Of a stretch of 64,000 bases of DNA, positions 16,083-24,735 are shown in pieces. Each line of letters begins with the position of its first letter. Position 1 is the stretch's first letter. Both the position numbers and the translations under genes were made by a program. Where the stretch lies: NCBI RefSeq assembly GCF_003751625.1, contig NZ_RJUL01000001.1, positions 112,253 through 176,252 of the forward strand, in the 5' to 3' direction. This DNA is from Gallaecimonas pentaromativorans. GTDB taxonomy: Bacteria > Pseudomonadota > Gammaproteobacteria > Enterobacterales > Gallaecimonadaceae. The notes below the pieces were generated by a model. The model did not search any database, was not told the DNA's origin, and saw only the letters and a list, made by a program, of their open reading frames with translations.

Positions 16083-16923
16083 GTTAACCCTCCTTCTTGC
16101 CTGGCCGGCAGCCTTGGTGCTGCCGGCTTTGCCGTTTTGGCAGGCCATCTCGCGCCTGGCAGACCGGCTGGCAGCCAAGGTCAATAAAGGTGAACCCCGC
16201 CAGCGGCGCTTGGCCGGGGTGCTGGCTTTTATTCTGCTGTGGGGCAGCCTGGCGCTGCTGGCCGCGTTGCTGTTTTACAGCGCCGAGCTGCCGCTGGTGA
16301 TCCAGGGCCTGGCCTTTTACCTTGCCTTTAGCGACCCTCGCCCGGCCAAGCTCAGCGCCGTCGAGTCCCTGGCCAAGGCCCCGGCCAGAGAGCTATTGGG
16401 CTCGGTGCTTAAGCGCAATTGCAGCCGCTACTCCCAAGAAGGGCTTTATAAAGCCGCTATCGAGGGGCGTTGGCGGGTAACCAAGGAGCGCCTGCTGCTG
16501 GTGGTGCTGCTGGCCTTTGGTGCCGGTCTGCCGGCCTTTTTGATCCGTGCCTGGTGGGTGATTAGCGATCGCTGGCACCCGGCACGTACCGGCTTTGGCG
16601 ATTTTGGTAAGGCCTTGGTGCCCATCGCCTGGCTATGCCGGGCCCTCGGGGCGCCGCTCGCCCTTTTTTGGACCGTGCTGGCACTCAAACCTTCGGCGCT
16701 TTTTAGCCGGGAAAAGCCCCGGCAGATGGCGATGCTGGCCACCGCCCTTGGCTGCCAATTGGGAGGGCCGCTTCTTATCGGCGGCCATAAGATAAGCCGG
16801 GAGCGTGTTGGCCCAGGCCAGCCTGCCGATGCCGCAACATTAAGGCGTCTTCGTATCCTGGCCATGGGCGGCGAGAGCGCCACCTTCCTGCTGGTGGCCC
16901 TGGCCTTGGTGCTGGTGCATTAA
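16069..16923 (+). CDS. CobD/CbiB/AmpE-superfamily integral membrane protein
   Basis: About 284 residues with several hydrophobic segments (an N-terminal pair before residue 90, a helix near 145-165, and a C-terminal helix ending [11 protein letters not shown]). Motifs such as [23 protein letters not shown] and the overall layout place it in the family of adenosylcobinamide-phosphate synthase CbiB/CobD, which also contains AmpE. No other cobalamin gene is nearby, so the cobamide role is uncertain. The open frame extends well into mtnN, but a GTG at 16069, overlapping the mtnN stop by 14 bases, gives the family N-terminus; the ribosome-binding site there is weak and coupling is likely. Confidence 0.7.
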   Translation: MNWPELTLLLAWPAALVLPALPFWQAISRLADRLAAKVNKGEPRQRRLAGVLAFILLWGSLALLAALLFYSAELPLVIQGLAFYLAFSDPRPAKLSAVESLAKAPARELLGSVLKRNCSRYSQEGLYKAAIEGRWRVTKERLLLVVLLAFGAGLPAFLIRAWWVISDRWHPARTGFGDFGKALVPIAWLCRALGAPLALFWTVLALKPSALFSREKPRQMAMLATALGCQLGGPLLIGGHKISRERVGPGQPADAATLRRLRILAMGGESATFLLVALALVLVH

Positions 16924-16981
16924 CGGCGCCTTTTGCTAAGCTTCGACACTCGGCCAGCGCAATGAAATCAAAGGAAAAAGT

Positions 16982-17359
16982 GTGGAACTGACCCTCACCA
17001 CCCCGGCGGTGCTCTTCCCTGCCATCTCGTTGCTGCTGCTGGCATACACCAACCGGTTTTTGCACCTGGCCAATCTTATCCGCCAGATGCACGCCACGGA
17101 ACTTAGCCCTCGCGTTCGCCGTCAAATCGCCAACCTGCGCCGCCGGGTCATTCTTATTCGCTACATGCAAGAAGCCGGAGTGCTGAGTTTTCTGCTGTGC
17201 GTGCTGACCATGCTGGCCTTGTATGTAGGTTCGCCCACTCTGGCCTGGTGGCTGTTCGGGCTGTCGCTGCTGCTTTTGGGGATCTCCCTTTGCCTGTCGG
17301 TGGTAGAGATCCGCATCTCGGTCAAAGCCCTGGACATCCACCTGGACGAGATGGGCTGA
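16982..17359 (+). CDS. DUF2721 family membrane protein
   Basis: A 125-residue small membrane protein. An N-terminal hydrophobic helix (about 7-25) and two C-terminal helices (about 62-82 and 86-105) flank a basic central segment rich in Arg (RVRRQIANLRRRVILIRYMQ). This pattern and length fit DUF2721, a family with no established function. It starts with GTG behind AAAGGAAA. It follows the CobD/CbiB-like gene by 58 bases on the same strand. Confidence 0.8.
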   Translation: MELTLTTPAVLFPAISLLLLAYTNRFLHLANLIRQMHATELSPRVRRQIANLRRRVILIRYMQEAGVLSFLLCVLTMLALYVGSPTLAWWLFGLSLLLLGISLCLSVVEIRISVKALDIHLDEMG

Positions 17360-17419
17360 CTTGGCGAGGCAACGGGGGTCTGGCAAACTCCGCATTTGTC
17401 ATAGTAAAGAGACCCCTGA

Positions 17420-17890
17420 ATGAGAGCGCTGTACCTGCTTATCTTGCTTTTCTGCCTGCCGGCCTTCGCCGATGAAGATGCGCTGCTGCTGGCCAGAAAG
17501 TACATGCAGGCCTACACCGCCATGGATTACGGCGAATTAGAGCAGTTCTACCACTTCGACGCCGTGTTCCAAGACCCCAGCGCCTCGGTGCAAGGCAACA
17601 GCCAGAACATCGCCGGGCGCACCGCCATCCTCGAATTTTTGAAAAAAGCCGAACAAGGGGTGGCCCAGATCCGCTTTGTGGAGAACAACCACATGGTCGT
17701 TGGCAACTGGGTCATTTTGATGGGGGAATACCACTATCTGGTCTCTGGCCCCCAGTTTGGGCTTGGGCCACAACCGGTGTGGATAGTGGTTAAAGGTATT
17801 ACCGAGTTACAGGTGGATACCGGCGCCGGCCAAATCCGCATTCATCGCGACATGTTGGACTACGAATCGGTCCCCTCTCAGCTGCAATAA
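17420..17890 (+). CDS. Exported NTF2-like (SnoaL-type) protein
   Basis: A 156-residue protein with a classical signal peptide (hydrophobic stretch 4-14, cleavage expected after PAFA at residue 17), so the mature form is periplasmic. The mature part has the NTF2/SnoaL layout: an N-terminal helix with ALLLARKYMQAYTAMDYGELEQFYHFDAVFQDP, then mixed beta strands ending in a V-W-I-V-V-K strand. Folds of this kind bind small ligands or act as steroid-isomerase-like enzymes; no catalytic assignment is possible here. It lies immediately upstream of the glucosylglycerate operon but has no obvious link to it. Confidence 0.7.
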   Translation: MRALYLLILLFCLPAFADEDALLLARKYMQAYTAMDYGELEQFYHFDAVFQDPSASVQGNSQNIAGRTAILEFLKKAEQGVAQIRFVENNHMVVGNWVILMGEYHYLVSGPQFGLGPQPVWIVVKGITELQVDTGAGQIRIHRDMLDYESVPSQLQ

Positions 17891-17925
17891 TCCTTCATAG
17901 ACAGGCATTTAATCTGCATAAATCG

Positions 17926-17954
17926 TTTACCCCTGCCTTTTCAGTCCGTATGCT
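17926..17954 (+). promoter_or_regulatory. Candidate sigma70 promoter of the glucosylglycerate operon
   Basis: TTTACC (17926-17931) and TATGCT (17949-17954) are separated by 17 bases. The expected start lies about 15-20 bases before the first gene, whose ATG at 17978 follows AAGGGGGA. Match to consensus is moderate; no operator is obvious. Confidence 0.5.
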
Positions 17955-17977
17955 GAAATGGATGAAGGGGGACCTTT

Positions 17978-18859
17978 ATGCACCAGGTTATACAAGACGC
18001 CGTCAAGGCCCATGGGTTACCTGAGCAGTTCCAGGAAACCGTTACCCAGCACTACCTGCCCCTGGCAGAAAAAATCATTGCCCGCAGCCAGTGGAGCCCG
18101 GCGCCGCTGGTGGTAGGGGTGACCGGTGCTCAGGGCACCGGTAAATCGACCCTGGCCGACTTTCTGGCCATCTTGCTAAGGGAAATGGCCGCCTTTAAGG
18201 TGGCGGTTATCTCTCTGGACGACCTGTACCTGACCCGCGCCGAGCGCCTGGCCCTGGGCGATACCGTGCACCCGCTGTTAAAAACCCGCGGCGTACCCGG
18301 TACCCACGATGTGGCCCTGGGCGAAGCGGTACTGGACGCCTTAGCCACCGCTTCCGACCAGCAACACACCGCCCTGCCCCGCTTTGACAAAGCCGTTGAC
18401 GACCGCGCCCCCCAAAGCCAGTGGCCGCACATCACCGGCCGCCCCGATGTGGTTATTCTTGAAGGCTGGTGCCTGGGCGCCGGCGCCCAGGACGACAGTG
18501 CCCTGGCGCAACCCGCCAATAGCCTTGAAGCCAGCGAAGACAAAGATGGCGCCTGGCGCCAATACGTCAATGACCAGCTCAAAGGGCCGTACCGGCGCTT
18601 TTTCGACCGGGTGCAATACCAGATTTTTATGCAGGCGCCGTCCATGGACGCGGTGCTGGCCTGGCGCCAAAAACAGGAGCACAAGCTCAAGGCCCGGGTC
18701 GGCGATGGCCCCGGCATCATGAGCGATGCCCAAATCGCCCGTTTTATTCAGCATTACGAGCGCCTGACCCGCCATTTGCTGGCCGAACACCCGCGCAACA
18801 CCTTGGTCAGGTTCGAGCTGGACGACAACCACAGCATCAAGGCGGTGCACCATGCCTGA
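17978..18859 (+). CDS. D-glycerate 3-kinase-like P-loop kinase
   Basis: A 293-residue soluble kinase with a Walker A loop, GAQGTGKS, at residues 50-57. ISLDDLYLTRAERLALG (about 76-92), a DVVILEGWCLG segment and the overall length match the plant-type glycerate kinase family (GLYK and yeast relatives), which phosphorylates D-glycerate at position 3. Family members are related to uridine and pantothenate kinases, so substrate rests partly on context. The next three genes make, dephosphorylate and phosphorolyse glucosylglycerate, whose breakdown releases glycerate; this kinase would return it to 3-phosphoglycerate. It is first in the operon and overlaps the phosphatase gene by 8 bases. Confidence 0.8.
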   Translation: MHQVIQDAVKAHGLPEQFQETVTQHYLPLAEKIIARSQWSPAPLVVGVTGAQGTGKSTLADFLAILLREMAAFKVAVISLDDLYLTRAERLALGDTVHPLLKTRGVPGTHDVALGEAVLDALATASDQQHTALPRFDKAVDDRAPQSQWPHITGRPDVVILEGWCLGAGAQDDSALAQPANSLEASEDKDGAWRQYVNDQLKGPYRRFFDRVQYQIFMQAPSMDAVLAWRQKQEHKLKARVGDGPGIMSDAQIARFIQHYERLTRHLLAEHPRNTLVRFELDDNHSIKAVHHA

Positions 18860-19601
18860 GTGGGTGGTAGTAACCGACCTCGATGGCACCTTGCTGGACC
18901 ATCACAACTACAGCTGGGCACCGGCCCAACCAGCCCTGGACCGCCTGGCCGAGCTTGGTATCCCGGTGGTGCTCAATTCTTCCAAGACCCGCAGCGAAAT
19001 TCGTGAGTTGCAAAGCCAGCTTGGGCTAAGCGGCCCCTTTATCGCCGAAAACGGCGCCATACTGGATTGGGGCGATGGCCAGGTTGAAGGTTTTGCCGAG
19101 CCGCGCCAGCATCTACTGACGGTGCTGGGCCAGCTGCGCCAGCAAGGTTTTGCCTTTGAGGGCTTTGCCGATTGGAGTGCCCAGCAAATTGCCGCCAAAA
19201 CCGGCTTGAGCCATCACGGCGCCTTACTGGCCGGGGACAGGGAATTTACCGAGCCACTGGAGTGGCAAGGGGATGAGAGCAGCAAGTGGGCCTTCGAGCA
19301 GGCCCTGGCCGGGCATCAGCTTCAAGCCCAGCAGGGTGGGCGCTTTTTTACAGTGATGGGCCAGTATTCCAAGGCCGCCGCCTTTGACGCCCTGCGCCGC
19401 CATTACCCGGGCGCCCGGCTGATCGCCCTGGGCGACAGCCCCAACGACGGCCCCATGCTGGACGCTGCCGATATCGCCGTGGTTATCCAATCGGCCCGCA
19501 GCGACCAGCTCCAGCCCAAGGGCCCCACCATCAGGACAACGGCGCCCGGCCCCAGCGGCTGGAACCAAGCCATACAGGACATTCTTAATCACAGGAGCTA
19601 A
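18852..19601 (+). CDS. Glucosyl/mannosyl-3-phosphoglycerate phosphatase (HAD-IIB)
   Basis: A 249-residue HAD-superfamily phosphatase of the Cof/MPGP type. The nucleophile and acid/base aspartates are in TDLDGTLLD (residues 8-16). VLNSSKTRSEI carries the motif II serine, and LGDSPNDGPML motif IV. Members hydrolyse mannosyl- or glucosyl-3-phosphoglycerate to the free glycoside and phosphate. Because the following gene looks like a glucosyl- rather than mannosyl-transferase, glucosylglycerate is the likelier product. It overlaps the kinase gene by 8 bases and ends two bases before the synthase. Confidence 0.85.
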   Translation: MPEWVVVTDLDGTLLDHHNYSWAPAQPALDRLAELGIPVVLNSSKTRSEIRELQSQLGLSGPFIAENGAILDWGDGQVEGFAEPRQHLLTVLGQLRQQGFAFEGFADWSAQQIAAKTGLSHHGALLAGDREFTEPLEWQGDESSKWAFEQALAGHQLQAQQGGRFFTVMGQYSKAAAFDALRRHYPGARLIALGDSPNDGPMLDAADIAVVIQSARSDQLQPKGPTIRTTAPGPSGWNQAIQDILNHRS

Positions 19602-19603
19602 GC

Positions 19604-20830
19604 ATGGCGGATTTTCACCAGAACGGGACCATCGCGACGCTGCACAACCTCACCCGCAGACCGGTAGAAGATCTGGAAAAGGAGTTGATGCGCTTTCGCC
19701 GCTATAGGCCCATGAGCCTGGTGCTGCCTTCCCTTTATTCGGAACTGCAATCACCGGCCCTGGCCGGGATCCTCGATGAGCTGGAAAAGGTGCCCTATTT
19801 GTCGGAGATCATCATTGGCCTGGACAGGGCCAATGAGGACGAATACCGCCACGCCCTGAAATACTTCTCGCGGCTGCCGCAATTTCACCGGGTGCTGTGG
19901 AACGACGGCCCCCGCCTTCGGGAAATAGACAAACTGCTGGCCAGCCACGACCTTGCTCCCAAGGAAATGGGCAAAGGCCGTAATGTCTGGTACTGCCTGG
20001 GGTACATGCTGGCCAGCGGCAAGGGCCAGACCGTGGCCCTGCACGACTGCGACATCCTCACCTACGAGCGTGGCCTGCTGGCAAGGCTGTTCTACCCGGT
20101 AGCCAACCCGGTGTTCAACTACAACTTCGCCAAGGGCTATTACGCCCGCTGCGCCGGCGGCAAGCTCCATGGCCGGGTCAACCGGCTGCTGGTGACTCCT
20201 CTTATCCGCAGCATGCAAAAGGTGTGTGGCTACAGCGAATACCTCAACTACATGGACGGCTTTCGCTACTCCCTGGCCGGGGAGTTTTCCATGCGTAAAG
20301 ACTTGGTGGCGCACCTGCACATCCCCAGCGACTGGGGCCTGGAGATTGGCGTGCTCTCGGAGATGTTCCGAAGCTACGCCACCCAGCGCATCTGCCAGGT
20401 GGATATCAGCGACAACTACGACCACAAGCACCAGGACTTGAGCGCCGACGACGCCAATCAGGGCCTGTCGAAAATGAGCACCGACATCGCCAAGGCCTTC
20501 TTTCGCAAGCTGGCCACCAACGGCGAGATCTTCAGTACCGAGAAAATTCGCACCATCAAGGCCACCTATTACCGCATCGCCCTGGATTTCATCGACATCT
20601 TCAACGACGACGCCATGATCAATGGCCTCCAATACGACAGGCACAAGGAAGAACAGGCGGTGGAGCTGTTTGCCCAGAACATCGTCGATGCCGGCACCGG
20701 CTTTTTGGCCAACCCCATGGAAACCCCCTTCATGCCCAGTTGGAGCCGGGTGATCAGCGCCGTACCCAATATCCTCGATGACTTGAAATCCGCCGTAGAA
20801 GAAGACACCAAAGCCTATTTAGGAGCCTGA
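19604..20830 (+). CDS. Glucosyl-3-phosphoglycerate synthase-like glycosyltransferase
   Basis: A 408-residue GT-A fold glycosyltransferase resembling GpgS enzymes, which join NDP-glucose to 3-phosphoglycerate. The metal-binding DxD-type motif is Asp148-Cys-Asp150 in VALHDCDILTY. A donor-side segment, IIGLDRANEDE (about 70-80), and the acceptor-side stretch around NYMDGFRYSLAGEFSM (about 211-226) fit the family. There is no membrane segment, so it acts in the cytosol. AGGAG precedes the ATG. It is third in the operon, between the matching phosphatase and the phosphorylase. A mannosyl donor cannot be excluded by eye. Confidence 0.82.
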   Translation: MADFHQNGTIATLHNLTRRPVEDLEKELMRFRRYRPMSLVLPSLYSELQSPALAGILDELEKVPYLSEIIIGLDRANEDEYRHALKYFSRLPQFHRVLWNDGPRLREIDKLLASHDLAPKEMGKGRNVWYCLGYMLASGKGQTVALHDCDILTYERGLLARLFYPVANPVFNYNFAKGYYARCAGGKLHGRVNRLLVTPLIRSMQKVCGYSEYLNYMDGFRYSLAGEFSMRKDLVAHLHIPSDWGLEIGVLSEMFRSYATQRICQVDISDNYDHKHQDLSADDANQGLSKMSTDIAKAFFRKLATNGEIFSTEKIRTIKATYYRIALDFIDIFNDDAMINGLQYDRHKEEQAVELFAQNIVDAGTGFLANPMETPFMPSWSRVISAVPNILDDLKSAVEEDTKAYLGA

Positions 20831-20833
20831 GCC

Positions 20834-22588
20834 ATGGACACCCCGCTAACGCGCAAGTTATTGGCCCATTTAAGGGTGATTTACCCCGAGGCCGACAACG
20901 GCCCGCTGGTGGAGCAGCTCATTGCCACCATGGCGCTGGACCCGGCCTCTCAGGCGCCCCCTACCCACAGAAACCTGTGGAACCAGAACGATGTGTTACT
21001 GATCACCTACGGCAACTCGGTGGTAGACGAAGGGGAAAAGCCCCTGGTCACCCTCAACAAGCTGCTGACCAACGAGCTGGACGATTGCCTGTCGGCGGTG
21101 CATATCCTGCCCTTTTTTCCCTACAGCTCGGACGACGGCTTCTCGGTTATCGACTATGTGTCGGTCAACGAAAGCCTGGGGGACTGGGGCCATGTCAGCA
21201 CCATTGCCAAGCGCAAGCACCTGATGGCGGATTTGGTTATCAACCATATGTCGAGCCGCAGCGCCTGGTTCGAGAACTTCAAACGCCGCCGCGACCCGGG
21301 CAAGGATTATTTCAAAGAAGCGAGCCTGGAAGACGACTTGAGCCAGGTGGTCAGGCCCCGCTCCAGCCCGCTACTCACCCCGGTGCAAACCGACGACGGC
21401 GAGCGCATGGTGTGGTGTACCTTCAGCCCAGACCAGGTGGATTTGGACTTTGGTAACCCCCAGGTGCTGGTGGAGTTCGTGCGCATCATCCACTTTTATC
21501 TCGAACAAGGGGTGCGCATTTTCCGCCTCGATGCGGTGGCCTACCTGTGGAAGGTGCCGGGCACCAGCTGCATTCACCTGCAGCAGACCCATGAAGTGGT
21601 CAAACTGATGCGCACCCTCATCGAGCATGGCTACCCCAACGCGGTGATCATCACCGAGACCAACGTGCCAAACCGGGAGAACCTCACCTACTTTGGTAAC
21701 GCCAACGAAGCCCACGTTATCTACAACTTCTCGCTGCCGCCGCTGCTGGTGCACTGCCTGCTCTCGGGCAGTTGCCGGCACTTAAAAACCTGGGCCATGA
21801 GCATGCCGCCGGCCCAAAACGGCACGGCCTACCTGAACTTTATCGCCAGCCACGACGGCATCGGCCTGCGCCCGGCCGAAGATCTGCTGAGCGAGGAAGA
21901 GCTGGCCGAGTTTATCGGCACCATCAGCCGCTCCGGCGGCATGGTCAGTTACCGGCGTAAAGGCGACGAAGACAAACCCTACGAGCTGAATGTCAGCCTC
22001 TGGGACGCCCTCAAAGACACCGTAGACGGCGGCAAGAGCCACCAGCAACTGGCCCGCTTTTTGTGCGCCCACACCATCATGCTGGGCCTCGAAGGCATAC
22101 CGGCCTTTTATATCCACAGCCTCTTTGCCACCGAGAACGACACCCAGAAGGTGGCGCTCACCTCCCGTAACCGCTCCATTAACCGCCATACCTGGAGCCT
22201 GGAGGCGCTGCGCACCGCATTGAGTAACGGCAGCCACCACCAGCAGGCTTATGAGGCGCTGCGCCACCTTATTCAGACTCGCCGCGCCCAGCCCGCCTTT
22301 CACCCCAACGCCACCCAGTTCACCTTGCACCTGGGGCTGGAGGTATTCGGGTTCTGGCGCCAGAGCCTGGACCGAAGCCAAAGCATCTTTGCCATCCATA
22401 ACGTCTCCAGCGAAGTGCAGCAGGTGGCGCTTTCCACCATCAACCTGGTGAGTACCGATTTGTGGTTCGATCTCATCACCGGCCGCCATTTCAACGACCC
22501 CCACGCCGAGCTGACCTTGCAGCCCTACGAGTGCCTGTGGCTCAGTAACCGGAATTTTTGCGGCCAGGAAGCGCCGCTCGAAGACTAA
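20834..22588 (+). CDS. GH13 sucrose phosphorylase-family enzyme, probable glucosylglycerate phosphorylase
   Basis: A 584-residue GH13 enzyme with the domain order of sucrose phosphorylase (subfamily 18). The predicted nucleophile is Asp233 in IFRLDAVAYLWK, the acid/base is Glu275 in IITETNVP, and His340-Asp341 of ASHDGIG completes the third conserved region. LADLVINHMS-like region I is at about 131-140. Some members of this group, including E. coli YcjM, act on glucosylglycerate, releasing glucose 1-phosphate and glycerate. The neighbouring synthase and phosphatase make that substrate the best guess over sucrose. It is the last gene of the operon, followed by a terminator. Confidence 0.82.
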   Translation: MDTPLTRKLLAHLRVIYPEADNGPLVEQLIATMALDPASQAPPTHRNLWNQNDVLLITYGNSVVDEGEKPLVTLNKLLTNELDDCLSAVHILPFFPYSSDDGFSVIDYVSVNESLGDWGHVSTIAKRKHLMADLVINHMSSRSAWFENFKRRRDPGKDYFKEASLEDDLSQVVRPRSSPLLTPVQTDDGERMVWCTFSPDQVDLDFGNPQVLVEFVRIIHFYLEQGVRIFRLDAVAYLWKVPGTSCIHLQQTHEVVKLMRTLIEHGYPNAVIITETNVPNRENLTYFGNANEAHVIYNFSLPPLLVHCLLSGSCRHLKTWAMSMPPAQNGTAYLNFIASHDGIGLRPAEDLLSEEELAEFIGTISRSGGMVSYRRKGDEDKPYELNVSLWDALKDTVDGGKSHQQLARFLCAHTIMLGLEGIPAFYIHSLFATENDTQKVALTSRNRSINRHTWSLEALRTALSNGSHHQQAYEALRHLIQTRRAQPAFHPNATQFTLHLGLEVFGFWRQSLDRSQSIFAIHNVSSEVQQVALSTINLVSTDLWFDLITGRHFNDPHAELTLQPYECLWLSNRNFCGQEAPLED

Positions 22589-22614
22589 AAAGCCCGCCGA
22601 ATGGCGGGCTTTTT
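22587..22614. terminator. Bidirectional terminator between the glucosylglycerate operon and opgH
   Basis: An eight-pair stem, AGCCCGCC (22591-22598) with GGCGGGCT (22603-22610), has a GAAT loop. A-residues flank the left arm and T-residues the right, so transcripts from both convergent operons can stop here. Confidence 0.88.
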
Positions 22615-22620
22615 CAGGGC

Positions 22621-24735
22621 TTAGACTTCGGCGCCAACCGCCTTGTCGGCGGTCATGGCCACAAAACGCTGGTAGAGCTCGGGGGTGGAGAGCAGCCAGG
22701 CCCTTTCTTTGTTGTCCATAAAGGAGAAGGCTTCGAGGGGGTCGGTGGTGTCGGAAAGCTTGGTAAACACCAAGGCGTCCTGGCCTTTAACCACCCCGGC
22801 CTTACGGGGCGCGACCGCATCAATGAGCGGCAGGCGGCGGCGCGCCATCACCGGATCGGTAGCCAAGGTTTCCAATGTCGGGGCCTTGGCCAGCCGCTCC
22901 TCGTAATAAGGCAGGGTTTGGTCCAGCGCCTTCTCGATGGCGGGCGCCTCTGCCTCTTCGGGAATACGCAGCCAGCCGCGCTCGGCAAAGTACTCACCCA
23001 GCTTGGCCGAGGCGGTGTAGTAGGACAGCGGCACCGCCAGCAACATGCCGAGGATGGCCGGGGACAACCAGGCCAGCAACTGCCAGGAGTTGTACCAGGC
23101 GGCCAAGCCTAAAATCACTCCTGCCGCCACATGGCTGCGGTGGCGGCGCCACACATCGCCCCAGGGTAGGCTGCCATCATCCCGGCGCTGAGGGTTCCAG
23201 CCGCTGTCGGCGCCCAAGAACACCGACATCACGGCGCCGGAGTGGATGAGCATCATCACCGGGGCGATCAGCGCCGAGAGAATGACCTCCAAAAAGAAGC
23301 TCTTGATAAGGCTCCAGGCGCCGCCACTTTCCTGGCGAAGGCTTTTATCAGAAAGCCCCAAAGCCAGCCCCATCAGCTTGGGCGCAAAGAGTACCAGCAT
23401 GGTCACCGCAAACAGCCACAGCGCCCGTTCGGAGTCCAGCACCGGCCAGGCGGGGAACAGCGAGAAGGTGTCGGGGAAGTATTCGGGGCGGATAAACTGC
23501 GCCTGCAGGGCCAGGGCGAAACCGGCCAGTACCAACAGCAGCCACAGCGGCGAGCTCAGGTAAGACATGATGCCGGTCACCATGTGCATGCGGCTTACCC
23601 AGCTAAGGCCACGGGTGGGCAGCACCTTGGCGTGTTGCAGGTTACCCTGGCACCAGCGCCGATCACGCACCGCCATATCAATCAGCGACGGCGGGCTCTC
23701 TTCATAGGAGCCATCCAGATCCCAGGCGATATCCACCACCCAACCGGCGCGGCGCAGCAAGGCGGCTTCCACAAAATCGTGGCTGAGGATATGGCCGCCA
23801 AAAGGCGCCTTGCCGGGTAGCTCAGGCAAACCGGCACATTCCATAAAGGCGCTGGTACGGATAATGGCGTTGTGGCCCCAGAAGTTGCCGTCTCGGTCAA
23901 CCCACCAGGCAAGGCCGGTGCCGACGATGGGCCCGTAGATACGGGTGGCAAACTGCTGGACCCTCGCCACCAAGGTGGTGCCGCGAATAAGGCGCGGAAT
24001 GGTCTGGATAAGGCCGGCATCAGGGTTGGCCTCCATGCGCCGGGCCAGTTGAATGAGGGTGTCGGGCGCAATAAGGCTATCGGCGTCCAGCACCAGCATA
24101 TGGTCGTAATGGCGCCCCCAGCGGCGGCAAAAATCGGCGACATTACCGGCCTTACGGGCCAGGTTTTCGCGGCGGCGCCGGTAGAAGATGCGGGCCTTGT
24201 CGCCCAAACGCTCACGGATGGCCAGCAGCGCTTCTTCTTCTTGGAGCATCACCTCGGGGTTGGTGGTGTCGGCGATGATAAACCAGTCAAAGGCCTCGCC
24301 TTCCCCGGCCTCGATAATGCCGCTTGCCATGGCTTCGATAGCCGCGAAGATCCTGGCCGGATCTTCGTTGTAGGTGGGCATTAGCACCACCGTCTTTTTG
24401 GTGAGCGGCGCCGTTTGCCACTGGGGCTTGGGGCCAAAACGCAGGGCGTAAAAGCCGGCCAGGCCAGTGCTGCAAGCCAAGGCTATCCAGCAAAAGGTCA
24501 TGGCAAAGAGCACCATGACGATGTACTCGGGCCAGGTTATCTTCCCGGCGGCAAACACCATCCACATCTCATAGACAGCGTAGGCCGACAGCGCCAAGGC
24601 GCTGCCCACCACCAACAGCCGCCGCCACCAGCGGGATTTGACGGCTTTGGGGTCAACCGGGGTACGGCGGTAAACGGATTTGAGGTCCTGGGGCGGCATC
24701 AAGCCGGCCAGTTCCTCGGGAGTCCCAGTACTCAT
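22621..24735 (-). CDS. opgH: Glucans biosynthesis glucosyltransferase OpgH (MdoH), short N-terminus
   Basis: A 704-residue inner-membrane GT2 enzyme that builds the backbone of osmoregulated periplasmic glucans. Two membrane helices (about 42-60 and 72-95) precede the catalytic domain. UDP-glucose-binding and catalytic motifs include LVLDADSLIAP, SHDFVEAALLRRAGW and RDRRWCQGNL. At least five helices follow. E. coli OpgH has about 847 residues; the missing part is mostly the cytoplasmic N-terminal region of about 130 residues that binds FtsZ there. The ATGA overlap with opgG fixes this start, so the short N-terminus is real. It is second in the opgGH operon. Confidence 0.94.
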   Translation of the reverse strand: MSTGTPEELAGLMPPQDLKSVYRRTPVDPKAVKSRWWRRLLVVGSALALSAYAVYEMWMVFAAGKITWPEYIVMVLFAMTFCWIALACSTGLAGFYALRFGPKPQWQTAPLTKKTVVLMPTYNEDPARIFAAIEAMASGIIEAGEGEAFDWFIIADTTNPEVMLQEEEALLAIRERLGDKARIFYRRRRENLARKAGNVADFCRRWGRHYDHMLVLDADSLIAPDTLIQLARRMEANPDAGLIQTIPRLIRGTTLVARVQQFATRIYGPIVGTGLAWWVDRDGNFWGHNAIIRTSAFMECAGLPELPGKAPFGGHILSHDFVEAALLRRAGWVVDIAWDLDGSYEESPPSLIDMAVRDRRWCQGNLQHAKVLPTRGLSWVSRMHMVTGIMSYLSSPLWLLLVLAGFALALQAQFIRPEYFPDTFSLFPAWPVLDSERALWLFAVTMLVLFAPKLMGLALGLSDKSLRQESGGAWSLIKSFFLEVILSALIAPVMMLIHSGAVMSVFLGADSGWNPQRRDDGSLPWGDVWRRHRSHVAAGVILGLAAWYNSWQLLAWLSPAILGMLLAVPLSYYTASAKLGEYFAERGWLRIPEEAEAPAIEKALDQTLPYYEERLAKAPTLETLATDPVMARRRLPLIDAVAPRKAGVVKGQDALVFTKLSDTTDPLEAFSFMDNKERAWLLSTPELYQRFVAMTADKAVGAEV

